A stretch of DNA of 7,036 bases, taken from Sedimenticola sp. (GTDB lineage: Bacteria; Pseudomonadota; Gammaproteobacteria; Chromatiales; Chromatiaceae). The notes below the pieces were generated by a model that saw only the letters and a list, made by a program, of their open reading frames with translations, was not told where the DNA came from and searched no databases. Made by a program: the position numbers and the translations under genes. The number at the start of each line of letters is the position of its first letter. The first letter of the stretch is position 1. Shown here in pieces: positions 1-6,158 of the stretch. The DNA is taken from NCBI GenBank assembly GCA_027023915.1, contig JALVUB010000179.1, positions 1 to 7,036 on the forward strand, in the 5' to 3' direction.

Positions 1-1273
1 CGACGGACTGGCCTCCATCGTCTATACCTCAGGCACCACCGGGCGGCCCAAGGGCGTCATGCTGAGCCACCGCAACATGCTGTCGGTGGCCCATGGCTGC
101 CTGACCATGCTCGACTGTTACGAAGAGGACAAGCTGCTTTCCTTTCTGCCGCTCTCCCACACCATGGAGCGCACGGCAGGCTATTACCTCTCCATGATGG
201 CCGGCGCCACCCTGGCCTTTTCTCGCTCCGTGGCTCAGTTGGGCGATGACCTTATGAAGATGCAACCCACCGGCATCATTGCTGTGCCGCGGATTTTCGA
301 AAAGATTTTCGGCCGCATCAGCAGCCAGTTGCAAAAAAAGCCGCCCGTGGCCAAATGGTTGTTCCAGCAGGCGGTGGAAACAGGGTGGCGGCGTTTTGAA
401 TATCAGCAGGGACGGGCCGGATGGTCGCCACGCTTGTTGTTTTGGCCCTTGCTGGAGCGGCTGGTGGCGCGAAATGTGGTCGCCCGCCTGGGTGGACGCC
501 TGCGGCTCGCCGTCAGCGGCGGCGCGCCCCTTTCGCCCGGCATCGCCAAGGTGTTCATCGGCCTTGGCATTCCCATCGTTCAAGGGTATGGCCTTACCGA
601 AACCAGCCCGGTCATCAGCGTCAATCCGCTGGAAAACAACATTCCCGAGAGCGTGGGCCTGCCAATCCGGGGCACCGAGGTGCGCATTGGCGAAAACGAC
701 GAACTGCTGGTGCGTGGTCCCGGCGTCATGCTTGGATACTGGAACAATCACAAGGCCACCACCGAAACCATAGATCCCGATGGCTGGCTTCACACCGGCG
801 ATCAGGCGCGTATCGGCGAGGATGGGCACCTCTTCATCACCGGACGCATCAAGGATATCCTGGTGCTTTCCAACGGCGAAAAGATTCCGCCGGGTGACAT
901 GGAGATGGCCATCGCCCTCGATCCGTTGGTGGAACAGGTCATGGTGGTGGGCGAAGGCCGGCCCTATCTCACCGCGTTGGTGGTGCTTGATCCTGACCAG
1001 TGGCGTGAGGTGGCAGGTACCCTGGAGCTGAACCCCGACGATCCGGCGAGCCTGTGTGACAAGGCCGCTCATGTGGAAGTGCTCAAGCGGATCAAGGCCG
1101 CTCTCAAGGACTTTCCCGGCTACGCCAAAATCCGCCGAGTACATCTCAGCCTGGAACCCTGGACCATCGAGGCCGGACTTATCACCCCCACTCTCAAGGT
1201 CAAGCGTGCCAAGGTGCTCGAGCGTTTCGCCCGTGAAGTGGAGGCCATGTACGCCGAAGGACCGGCTGCCTGA
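1..1273 (+). CDS. Long-chain acyl-CoA synthetase (AMP-forming), 5'-truncated
   Basis: This is the last 423 residues of an ANL-superfamily acyl-CoA synthetase; the reading frame is open from base 2 and the start lies before the window. The enzyme adenylates a fatty acid with ATP and then transfers the acyl group to CoA. Several family motifs are visible. The P-loop-like YTSGTTGRPKG begins at base 23. The GYGLTETSP motif lies around 584-610. The GWLHTGD motif has its Asp at 800-802, and GRIKD lies at 842-856. Near the C-terminus is TPTLKVKR, whose first Lys (1196-1198) is the likely catalytic lysine. The insertions and the late C-terminal domain fit the long-chain (FadD15/FAA-like) class better than E. 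coli FadD. Substrate length is inferred from family only. The stop TGA at 1271-1273 is followed almost at once by the tRNA promoter. Confidence 0.93.
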   Translation, partial: DGLASIVYTSGTTGRPKGVMLSHRNMLSVAHGCLTMLDCYEEDKLLSFLPLSHTMERTAGYYLSMMAGATLAFSRSVAQLGDDLMKMQPTGIIAVPRIFEKIFGRISSQLQKKPPVAKWLFQQAVETGWRRFEYQQGRAGWSPRLLFWPLLERLVARNVVARLGGRLRLAVSGGAPLSPGIAKVFIGLGIPIVQGYGLTETSPVISVNPLENNIPESVGLPIRGTEVRIGENDELLVRGPGVMLGYWNNHKATTETIDPDGWLHTGDQARIGEDGHLFITGRIKDILVLSNGEKIPPGDMEMAIALDPLVEQVMVVGEGRPYLTALVVLDPDQWREVAGTLELNPDDPASLCDKAAHVEVLKRIKAALKDFPGYAKIRRVHLSLEPWTIEAGLITPTLKVKRAKVLERFAREVEAMYAEGPAA

Positions 1274-1281
1274 TATTTCGG

Positions 1282-1287
1282 TATAAT
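1282..1287 (+). promoter_or_regulatory. -10 box of the tRNA-Gly promoter
   Basis: A perfect TATAAT lies 8 bases after the synthetase stop codon and 11 bases before the mature tRNA 5' end. No convincing -35 hexamer sits about 17 bases upstream, inside the end of the synthetase gene. The bases between the -10 box and the tRNA are GC-rich (CCGCTCGCGTC). In proteobacteria such a discriminator is typical of stable-RNA promoters under stringent control. That regulation is inferred. Confidence 0.6.
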
Positions 1288-1298
1288 CCGCTCGCGTC

Positions 1299-1372
1299 GC
1301 GGGTGTAGCTCAATGGTAGAGCTTCTGGTTCCCATCCAGACGACGAGGGTTCGATTCCCTTCACCCGCTCCA
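1299..1372 (+). tRNA. tRNA-Gly (anticodon CCC)
   Basis: The sequence folds as a complete cloverleaf. The acceptor GCGGGTG (1299-1305) pairs with CACCCGC (1362-1368). The D stem is GCTC/GAGC. The anticodon stem TCTGG/CCAGA (1324-1328/1336-1340) encloses the loop TTCCCAT, with anticodon CCC at 1331-1333. The T stem GAGGG/CCCTT carries the loop TTCGATT. The discriminator base is T and CCA is encoded (1370-1372). It reads the glycine codon GGG, the role of glyU in E. coli. It is transcribed from its own promoter and ends at the terminator just downstream. Confidence 0.97.
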
Positions 1373-1376
1373 ATCA

Positions 1377-1403
1377 AAAAGCCCCGCGTGCAGCGGGGCT
1401 TTT
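1377..1403. terminator. Bidirectional terminator between tRNA-Gly and ssb
   Basis: The inverted repeat GCCCCGC (1381-1387) / GCGGGGC (1393-1399) has a 5-base loop. It is flanked by AAAA (1377-1380) and TTTT (1400-1403), so it gives a GC-rich hairpin followed by a T run on either strand. It begins 5 bases after the tRNA CCA end and lies 21 bases past the ssb stop, so it can end both converging transcripts. Confidence 0.93.
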
Positions 1404-1423
1404 GCGTAACGGGGGTTTGCTGC

Positions 1424-1876
1424 TTAGAACGGAATGTCATCCTCGAAGCCACCGTCGTCCACAGGTGCCTGGGCAGTTGCCTGGGATGAGCCGGCGGTGG
1501 GCTGGGGGGCGGCGAAGGGGGCTTCGCCGCCGCTGCCCCGGCTGTCGAGCATCTGCATCTCATTGGCGATGATTTCGGTGGTCCAGCGGTCCTGGCCGTC
1601 CTGGCCCTGCCACTTACGGGTGCGCAGGCTGCCTTCTATGTAAACCTTGGAACCTTTGCGCAGATACTGGCCGGCGATTTCCGCCAGGCGGTTGAAGAAA
1701 ACCACCCGGTGCCACTCCGTGCGCTCCTGCTGTTCACCAGTGTTTTTGTCCTTCCAGGTTTCCGATGTTGCCACGGTGATGTTGGTCACCGCGCCGCCAC
1801 TTGGCATATAGCGGGTTTCCGGGTCTTTCCCCAGGTTTCCAATAAGTATGACCTTGTTGACGCCTCTGCCTGCCAT
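1424..1876 (-). CDS. ssb: Single-stranded DNA-binding protein SSB
   Basis: This 150-residue protein binds and protects single-stranded DNA during replication, recombination and repair, normally as a tetramer. The OB-fold covers residues 1-112, starting MAGRGVNKVILIGNLGKDPE. The DNA-stacking aromatics of E. coli SSB are recognisable as W41, W55, F61 and W89, and H56 matches the conserved interface His. A short Gly/Ala/Gln/Pro-rich linker (about 113-139) leads to the acidic tip EDDIPF, the docking site for partner proteins such as RecQ, PriA and exonuclease I. The linker is shorter than in E. coli (178 residues), but the length is normal for the family. The start is supported by the Shine-Dalgarno GAGGAGGA five bases upstream. 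It lies 110 bases downstream of the MFS gene on the same strand and is likely transcribed from its own promoter. Confidence 0.98.
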   Translation of the reverse strand: MAGRGVNKVILIGNLGKDPETRYMPSGGAVTNITVATSETWKDKNTGEQQERTEWHRVVFFNRLAEIAGQYLRKGSKVYIEGSLRTRKWQGQDGQDRWTTEIIANEMQMLDSRGSGGEAPFAAPQPTAGSSQATAQAPVDDGGFEDDIPF

Positions 1877-1880
1877 GATT

Positions 1881-1888
1881 TCCTCCTC
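1881..1888 (-). promoter_or_regulatory. Ribosome binding site of ssb
   Basis: Read on the minus strand, GAGGAGGA ends four bases before the ssb ATG (AGGAGG core five bases away). It is a near-ideal Shine-Dalgarno sequence and fixes the start codon at 1876. Confidence 0.85.
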
Positions 1889-1924
1889 GTGGTTCCTTCC
1901 CTGGTAATTGAGTCCAAAGGTCGC

Positions 1925-1930
1925 ATTTTA
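1925..1930 (-). promoter_or_regulatory. Possible -10 box of an ssb promoter
   Basis: On the minus strand TAAAAT lies about 50 bases upstream of the ssb start, in the 110-base gap after the transporter gene. The spot fits a promoter, but I see no good -35 hexamer at the expected spacing. There is also no strong terminator between the transporter and ssb, so read-through from the transporter cannot be excluded. Confidence 0.3.
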
Positions 1931-1986
1931 CCGGAATCCACCTCCTCGTAGGAGCCCCTTCCCCGGGGCGATCCTGGATGACACCC

Positions 1987-3195
1987 TCACCCGGCCCCGC
2001 TCCCGCCGGCTTTCACCGGCACCACCATCCCCTGAGCCGCCAGCAGCCAGATGAGGGCGATGATGGCGCTGGTGATGAAGACCATGGCGGTGCCATAGTT
2101 CTGATGCACCCAGCCGCCGGCGAGGCCGCCCATGAAGGCTCCAGTGAACTGGGAAGTGGAATAGACGCCCATTGCGGTTCCGCGGATGGCGCCGGGCGCC
2201 ATTTTGGAGACCAACGAAGGCAGGGTGGCTTCCAGCAGATTGAAGGCGGTGAAAAAGGCCAGCAGGGCGGCACCGATGCCCCAGATGCTGCCCTGGGCGG
2301 CGTAGAGGCCGATCTGTGCCAGTCCCAGCAGGCCGATGCCGCCCAGGAACACCTCTTTCATCTTGCCTCCCTTCTCCGCCTTGATGACGAAAGGCACCAT
2401 CAGCCCCATGCCGCCCAGCATCACCGGCAGGTAGAGCCAGGCGTGGTGGTTTTCCGCCAGCCCCGCCTTCACCAGCTCCAGCGGCACCGCCAGGAATAGA
2501 GCCGTGAGAATCATGTGCAGGCAGAAGATGCCCAGGTCGAGCCGCAGCAGTTGCGGGTCGCGCAGCACCTTGCCAAACATGCCCGGCACGGGTTCGGCCT
2601 CGCCGTGGATGCTGCTACGCCGAGGCGTGGGGATCACCGCCAGCAGGATGACGATGGCCACCAGAGCCAGCAATGCGGTCATCCAGAAGAGGCCGGGCAC
2701 GCCGATCCAGGCGTTGAACAGCGGCCCCACAATGAGCGCCACGCTGAAGGAGAAGCCTATGGTCACCCCCACGGTGGCCATGGCGCGGGTGCGGTACTCA
2801 TCCCGGGTGAGGTCGGCCAGCAGGGCCATCACCGCCGCTGCGATGGCGCCAGAACCCTGGATGGCGCGGCCGGCGATAATCATCCAGATGTCGTCGGCAG
2901 TGGCCGCCACCACCGAGCCGATGGCAAAAAGAATCAGGCCCGCCACGATCACAGGTTTGCGGCCGATGCGGTCAGACATCAGTCCAAAGGGGATCTGCAG
3001 GGCCGCCTGGGTCAACCCGTAGATGCCGATGGCGATGCCGGTGAGCACCGGCGTTGCCGATGGGAGCTGTTCGGCATAGAGAGCGAACACCGGCAGGATC
3101 AGGAACAGACCCAACATGCGCGAGCCGTAAATGGCCGCCAGCCCAAGGGTGGCGCGCCGTTCAGTTTGGGTAAGGCCTTCCGTCTCTTTCTTCAT
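1987..3195 (-). CDS. yajR: MFS transporter, YajR-like, lacking the C-terminal YAM domain
   Basis: This 402-residue inner-membrane protein has about 12 predicted membrane segments and belongs to the major facilitator superfamily, whose members are usually proton-driven exporters. Motif A is clear as GLMSDRIGRK (residues 71-80), after GIAIGIYGLTQAALQIPF. GRAIQGSGAIAAAVMALLAD (109-128) and the TM5 stretch GVTIGFSFSVALIVGP follow. These, and the MGVYSTSQF stretch in the C-terminal half, match my recollection of E. coli YajR closely. The protein stops just after TM12 (ending AGGSGAG), so the cytosolic YAM domain of E. coli YajR is absent. The substrate is unknown. I chose the ATG at 3195 because MKKETEGLTQTERRATLGL aligns with the YajR N-terminus. 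A GTG at 3252 would add 19 polar residues with no family likeness. Neither start has a strong Shine-Dalgarno sequence. It is divergent from the VWA gene. Confidence 0.88.
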   Translation of the reverse strand: MKKETEGLTQTERRATLGLAAIYGSRMLGLFLILPVFALYAEQLPSATPVLTGIAIGIYGLTQAALQIPFGLMSDRIGRKPVIVAGLILFAIGSVVAATADDIWMIIAGRAIQGSGAIAAAVMALLADLTRDEYRTRAMATVGVTIGFSFSVALIVGPLFNAWIGVPGLFWMTALLALVAIVILLAVIPTPRRSSIHGEAEPVPGMFGKVLRDPQLLRLDLGIFCLHMILTALFLAVPLELVKAGLAENHHAWLYLPVMLGGMGLMVPFVIKAEKGGKMKEVFLGGIGLLGLAQIGLYAAQGSIWGIGAALLAFFTAFNLLEATLPSLVSKMAPGAIRGTAMGVYSTSQFTGAFMGGLAGGWVHQNYGTAMVFITSAIIALIWLLAAQGMVVPVKAGGSGAG

Positions 3196-3288
3196 CTTCA
3201 CTGTGTTAGAGGTGCCGCGAAATGCACATGATAGCGCTTTTGACCCATCCACGGCCTATTGACGCAGTAATGGCAGGTTTTTATCGCC
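3196..3288. promoter_or_regulatory. Divergent intergenic region between the transporter and the VWA gene
   Basis: These 93 bases separate two divergently transcribed genes and should hold both promoters. A -35-like TTGACG occurs on the plus strand at 3259-3264. A standard 17-base spacing would put the -10 box on TATCGC at 3282-3287, too close to the VWA start for an ordinary leader. I therefore cannot assign either promoter firmly. No operator-like inverted repeat stands out. Confidence 0.4.
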
Positions 3289-5400
3289 ATGGCCCGCAAC
3301 CTACACTGGTTTTTGATGAGCGGCGCCAAATCCAGTGTGGTTGAGGAGATAAACCGCTTTCTGGACGATTGTCTGGAAGTGGAGTTCTCCTTTTTGCAGA
3401 CCGCCGAGATTGCCGGCCAGCTTGTGTCGCTGCCGGAGGATGAGCGGAATTTCGTATTGGATTGGACCCGGCGGGTGGCCACCACCAACATTCAGGTGGC
3501 CTACCAGTTCGTGCGGCGGGCCGCCCAGGCCATGCGGCGGATGGATGCCGAGATGGTCTCCGAATGGTGCTTGCAGGCCATGGACCGCTACGACAGTGAA
3601 GGGCTGCGCCCCGCTCTGGAGGTGATCTGCGATCTGGACGGCTACCTGGCATCGGGCCGCCTGCGGGCCCATGCGGCCCGTTATGAAGAGGTAGCGCCGG
3701 TGCTTCAGTCCTTCATCCAGGGGTTGAGCGGGCGCCGGTTGAGGATGGAAGTGGATGCGTCCGCCTGGACGGACGGCGAAACCATCTTTCTGCCGCCACT
3801 GGTGGCCCGCTTTGAGTCCCCCGAAGAGAACTTTCAGCTCGCCAAGGCGATGGTCACCTGTCTTTGGGCCCAGACCCGCTACGGTACCCTCAACCTTGAT
3901 CCCCAAAGGTTGGATGAGAAAACGCGGCCCTGGTTCGAGGTGTTGGAGAGCCTGCGTCTGGAAGGGCTCATCGCCCGTGAGTTGCCTGGGTTGCACCGGC
4001 AGATGCTGGCTCAGTCCAAGACTCTGGGCGAGCCGGATTGGCCCGATGAGTTGATGGCGCTACTGCCCCGGCTGTTGGACGGTGGAGCGGAAGAAAGTCT
4101 GCGACAGGCCCGCCGGCTGAAGCGCGACCATCCACCGCCCCTGCCGGCTCGCGTCGCCGGCATGGATCTGGAAGCGGCCTGGGAAGCCCGCCGCCTGCGC
4201 CTGCTGCGGGACGAGGCCCGTTTTCGTGACGCGCTGCGGATCATTGCCGAGGAGATGGCTGGTGAAGCTGAACCACCGCGACGGTTCGAGCTGCGCGAAA
4301 AAGGCGAATCGGAAAACGGCCTGGCGGAACTGGAGCTGATCCACGCCGACCAGGTGGTGCCGGTGCCGGAGCATGTACGTGAGCTGATGACCTCCATCCA
4401 GCTCGATCTCACCGACATTCCCGAAGAGTACCTGCAACCGGCTGGGCCGGGCGAGTACGACCCTTCCCTGCTGCGCGACCAGCAGCTCGATCCAGACGAG
4501 GTCTGGTCCGGCAGTTACCACGAAGAGGGTGCTTTTTTCTACGACGAGTGGGACTTTGGCCGCCAGGGCTACCGCAAGCGCTGGTGCGTGCTGCGCGAGC
4601 ACGAGCTGAAGCCCGGCGACGCCGGCTTTTATGCCGCCACCCTCGCCAAATATCGCGGGCTGGTGAAATCGCTTCACCGCACCTTTGAAATTTTGCGGGG
4701 AGAGGAAAAGACACTTCGCCGCCAGCCTCACGGCGAGGAGGTGGACATAGATGCTTTCGTTGAAGCCTGGGGCGATGTCCGCTCCGGCCTGGAGATGAGC
4801 GACCGCCTTTTCACCCGCCTGCAAAAAGACGAGCGCAACATCGCCGTGCTTTTCATGGTGGATATGTCTGGCTCCACCAAGGGGTGGATCAACCAGGCCG
4901 AGCGCGAAGCCCTGGTGCTGCTGGCCGAGTCGTTGCGCATTCTGGGCGACCGTTTCGCCATCTACGGCTTTTCCGGCTGGGCGCGCAAGCGCTGCGAGGT
5001 CTATCGCATCAAAACCTTCGACCAGCCCCTGGATGATCGGGTGAAAGAAGCCATCGCCGGCATCGAGCCGCGCGACTACACCCGCATGGGTGCCGCCATC
5101 CGCCATTTCACCCATCTGCTCGGCGAGGTGGAGGCGCGCACCAAGCTGCTGGTTACCCTCTCCGACGGCAAGCCCGACGACTACGATCATTACTACCGTG
5201 GTGAGTACGGCATCGAAGACACCCGCCAGGCCCTGTTCGAGGCGCGCATGGCGGGCGTCCATCCCTTTTGCATCACCATCGACCGCGAGGGCGCCGATTA
5301 TCTGCCGCACCTCTACGGCAAGGCCGCCTATGTGGTTCTGGATGAAGTGGCCAAACTTCCCTTGAAGGTTTCCGACATCTATCGCAAGATCACCACTTGA
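3289..5400 (+). CDS. NorD/CbbO-family VWA domain protein
   Basis: This 703-residue, apparently cytosolic protein resembles NorD (nitric oxide reductase activation) and CbbO (Rubisco activation). In those families a VWA protein delivers a MoxR-type AAA+ ATPase (NorQ/CbbQ) to its target. The N-terminal 220 or so residues are mostly helical, with TDGETIFLPP at 161-170, a family-like motif. A charged middle part follows. The conserved pre-VWA block has YDEWD (418-422) and GEEVDIDA (482-489). The C-terminal VWA domain has a complete metal site (MIDAS): D525-M-S527-G-S529, T598 and D626. The last block, GVHPFCITIDREGADYLPHLYG, is typical of NorD/CbbO. The ATG is the first possible start after an in-frame TAA at 3268-3270; its Shine-Dalgarno is weak. 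No AAA+ partner, Rubisco or nor gene lies within the window, so the target is unknown. NorD versus CbbO cannot be decided here. Confidence 0.88.
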   Translation: MARNLHWFLMSGAKSSVVEEINRFLDDCLEVEFSFLQTAEIAGQLVSLPEDERNFVLDWTRRVATTNIQVAYQFVRRAAQAMRRMDAEMVSEWCLQAMDRYDSEGLRPALEVICDLDGYLASGRLRAHAARYEEVAPVLQSFIQGLSGRRLRMEVDASAWTDGETIFLPPLVARFESPEENFQLAKAMVTCLWAQTRYGTLNLDPQRLDEKTRPWFEVLESLRLEGLIARELPGLHRQMLAQSKTLGEPDWPDELMALLPRLLDGGAEESLRQARRLKRDHPPPLPARVAGMDLEAAWEARRLRLLRDEARFRDALRIIAEEMAGEAEPPRRFELREKGESENGLAELELIHADQVVPVPEHVRELMTSIQLDLTDIPEEYLQPAGPGEYDPSLLRDQQLDPDEVWSGSYHEEGAFFYDEWDFGRQGYRKRWCVLREHELKPGDAGFYAATLAKYRGLVKSLHRTFEILRGEEKTLRRQPHGEEVDIDAFVEAWGDVRSGLEMSDRLFTRLQKDERNIAVLFMVDMSGSTKGWINQAEREALVLLAESLRILGDRFAIYGFSGWARKRCEVYRIKTFDQPLDDRVKEAIAGIEPRDYTRMGAAIRHFTHLLGEVEARTKLLVTLSDGKPDDYDHYYRGEYGIEDTRQALFEARMAGVHPFCITIDREGADYLPHLYGKAAYVVLDEVAKLPLKVSDIYRKITT

Positions 5401-5419
5401 CGCGCTCTTGTCGAGCGCG
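5401..5419 (+). other. Short GC-rich hairpin in the VWA-MlaC-like gap
   Basis: CGCGCTC (5401-5407) pairs with GAGCGCG (5413-5419) around a 5-base loop, directly after the VWA stop codon. No T run follows, so it is not a standard intrinsic terminator. It may protect the upstream message end or weaken read-through. Function is inferred from position only. Confidence 0.4.
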
Positions 5420-5454
5420 CGCACCAGAGAGGCCACATGAAGGTTTCCGCTACC

Positions 5455-5459
5455 GGAGG
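5455..5459 (+). promoter_or_regulatory. Ribosome binding site of the MlaC-like gene
   Basis: GGAGG lies five bases before the ATG at 5465. It supports that start, which begins a good signal peptide, over the out-of-frame ATG at 5437. Confidence 0.8.
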
Positions 5460-5464
5460 ATGTA

Positions 5465-6082
5465 ATGAAGAAAAGCGTTGTACTGATTTCCGTGCTCATG
5501 CTGGGCGCCGCGGTTCAGGCGGCCCCCTATGGCCCCGGTCTGGGTTATATGCGGCCGCCGGCACCGCCAAGGGCCGCCCACCTGTCCAAGGGGCCGGCCG
5601 CCGTGGCCAACAAGGGGCTGGACAAATTGCTCTCCTTTCTGCAGAAAGGCGCCGGCGATTTGAAAGCGCTGGCTGCTTTTCTCGATAAGGAAATCGCGCC
5701 CTATTTCGACTTTGCCTACATGGCTCGCGCTGCCGCGGGTCGGTTCTGGCAGCGGATGAACGAAGGACAGCGCAAGCGGCTCGCCGCCCGCATCAAGCGG
5801 CAGTTTCTCACCACCATGGTGGAGCGGCTGGGTGAATACGACCGCCAGCAGGTTAGGGTGGTGTCGCAGCGCCTCTCGCCCGATGGCCGCGTGGGCATTG
5901 TCACCGCCGCCATTCGCGGCACGAGGGGCTATCCGGCGCGTCTCGATTTCCGCTTTTACCGCTCCAAGCACGGCTGGAAGGTGTACGACGTCATGGCCAA
6001 CGGCCAGAGCGCCGTGGTGCATTATCGTCAACAGTTTCGTGATGCGCTCTATCGGCGTCGCGCGCCTCGCCGCTCTTACTAA
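5465..6082 (+). CDS. MlaC/Ttg2D-family periplasmic phospholipid-binding protein
   Basis: This is a 205-residue exported protein. Residues 1-19 form a signal peptide (MKK, hydrophobic core, then VQA before AP), with likely cleavage after A19. A Pro/Gly-rich stretch follows (about 20-45). The family pattern then appears: a helical segment with FDFAYMARAAAGRFWQRM (81-98), a QRKRLAARIKRQFLTTMVERLGEYDRQQV region (102-130), and the closing GWKVYDV (170-176), NGQSAVVHYRQQFRD (179-193). In the Mla system MlaC carries phospholipids between the outer membrane MlaA complex and the inner membrane MlaFEDB transporter. Here none of mlaA, B, D, E or F lies nearby, so its partner and cargo are uncertain. The C-terminus is arginine-rich (YRRRAPRRSY). 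It starts 64 bases after the VWA gene on the same strand and may share its transcript. Confidence 0.85.
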   Translation: MKKSVVLISVLMLGAAVQAAPYGPGLGYMRPPAPPRAAHLSKGPAAVANKGLDKLLSFLQKGAGDLKALAAFLDKEIAPYFDFAYMARAAAGRFWQRMNEGQRKRLAARIKRQFLTTMVERLGEYDRQQVRVVSQRLSPDGRVGIVTAAIRGTRGYPARLDFRFYRSKHGWKVYDVMANGQSAVVHYRQQFRDALYRRRAPRRSY

Positions 6083-6109
6083 GCAGTTTTGGTGACGAAG
6101 CCAAAATAA

Positions 6110-6136
6110 AAAACGCCGCGATGATCGCGGCGTTTT
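6110..6136. terminator. Bidirectional terminator between the MlaC-like gene and the HU gene
   Basis: AAAACGCCGCG (6110-6120) pairs perfectly with CGCGGCGTTTT (6126-6136) around a 5-base loop. The stem has GC-rich inner pairs and A/T flanks, giving a T run on both strands. It lies 27 bases after the MlaC-like stop and 22 bases past the HU stop, and so serves both converging genes. Confidence 0.93.
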
Positions 6137-6158
6137 GTTTCAGGCGTCGTTGAGCGTC

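Noticed and set aside
29..1144. A 371-residue minus-strand open frame opposite the acyl-CoA synthetase
   Set aside because: It is His/Gln/Gly-rich low-information sequence typical of the complement of GC-rich genes, and the plus strand carries all the synthetase motifs.
1299..1372. The tRNA gene as an integration (att) site for a mobile element
   Set aside because: No integrase, phage gene or repeated tRNA 3' end is visible downstream. The next gene is housekeeping ssb behind a terminator.
1950..1969. CCCCGGGG-type inverted repeats between the transporter and ssb as a terminator
   Set aside because: The stems are only about 5 bp and no T run follows on the minus strand, so they do not meet the pattern of an intrinsic terminator.
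2515..3231. A 238-residue plus-strand open frame opposite the transporter
   Set aside because: It is rich in His, Gln, Gly and Asp with no hydrophobic core pattern. It mirrors the transporter's codons and is not a separate gene.
4060..5499. A long 479-residue open frame on the minus strand across the VWA gene
   Set aside because: It is an antisense shadow of a high-GC coding region. The plus-strand frame has the VWA motifs and matches a known family, while the minus frame has no recognisable domain and no ribosome binding site.
5437..5688. An open frame starting at ATG 5437, overlapping the MlaC-like gene in another frame
   Set aside because: The good ribosome binding site GGAGG serves the ATG at 5465, which opens a clear signal peptide. 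The 5437 frame has no family likeness and no ribosome binding site of its own.
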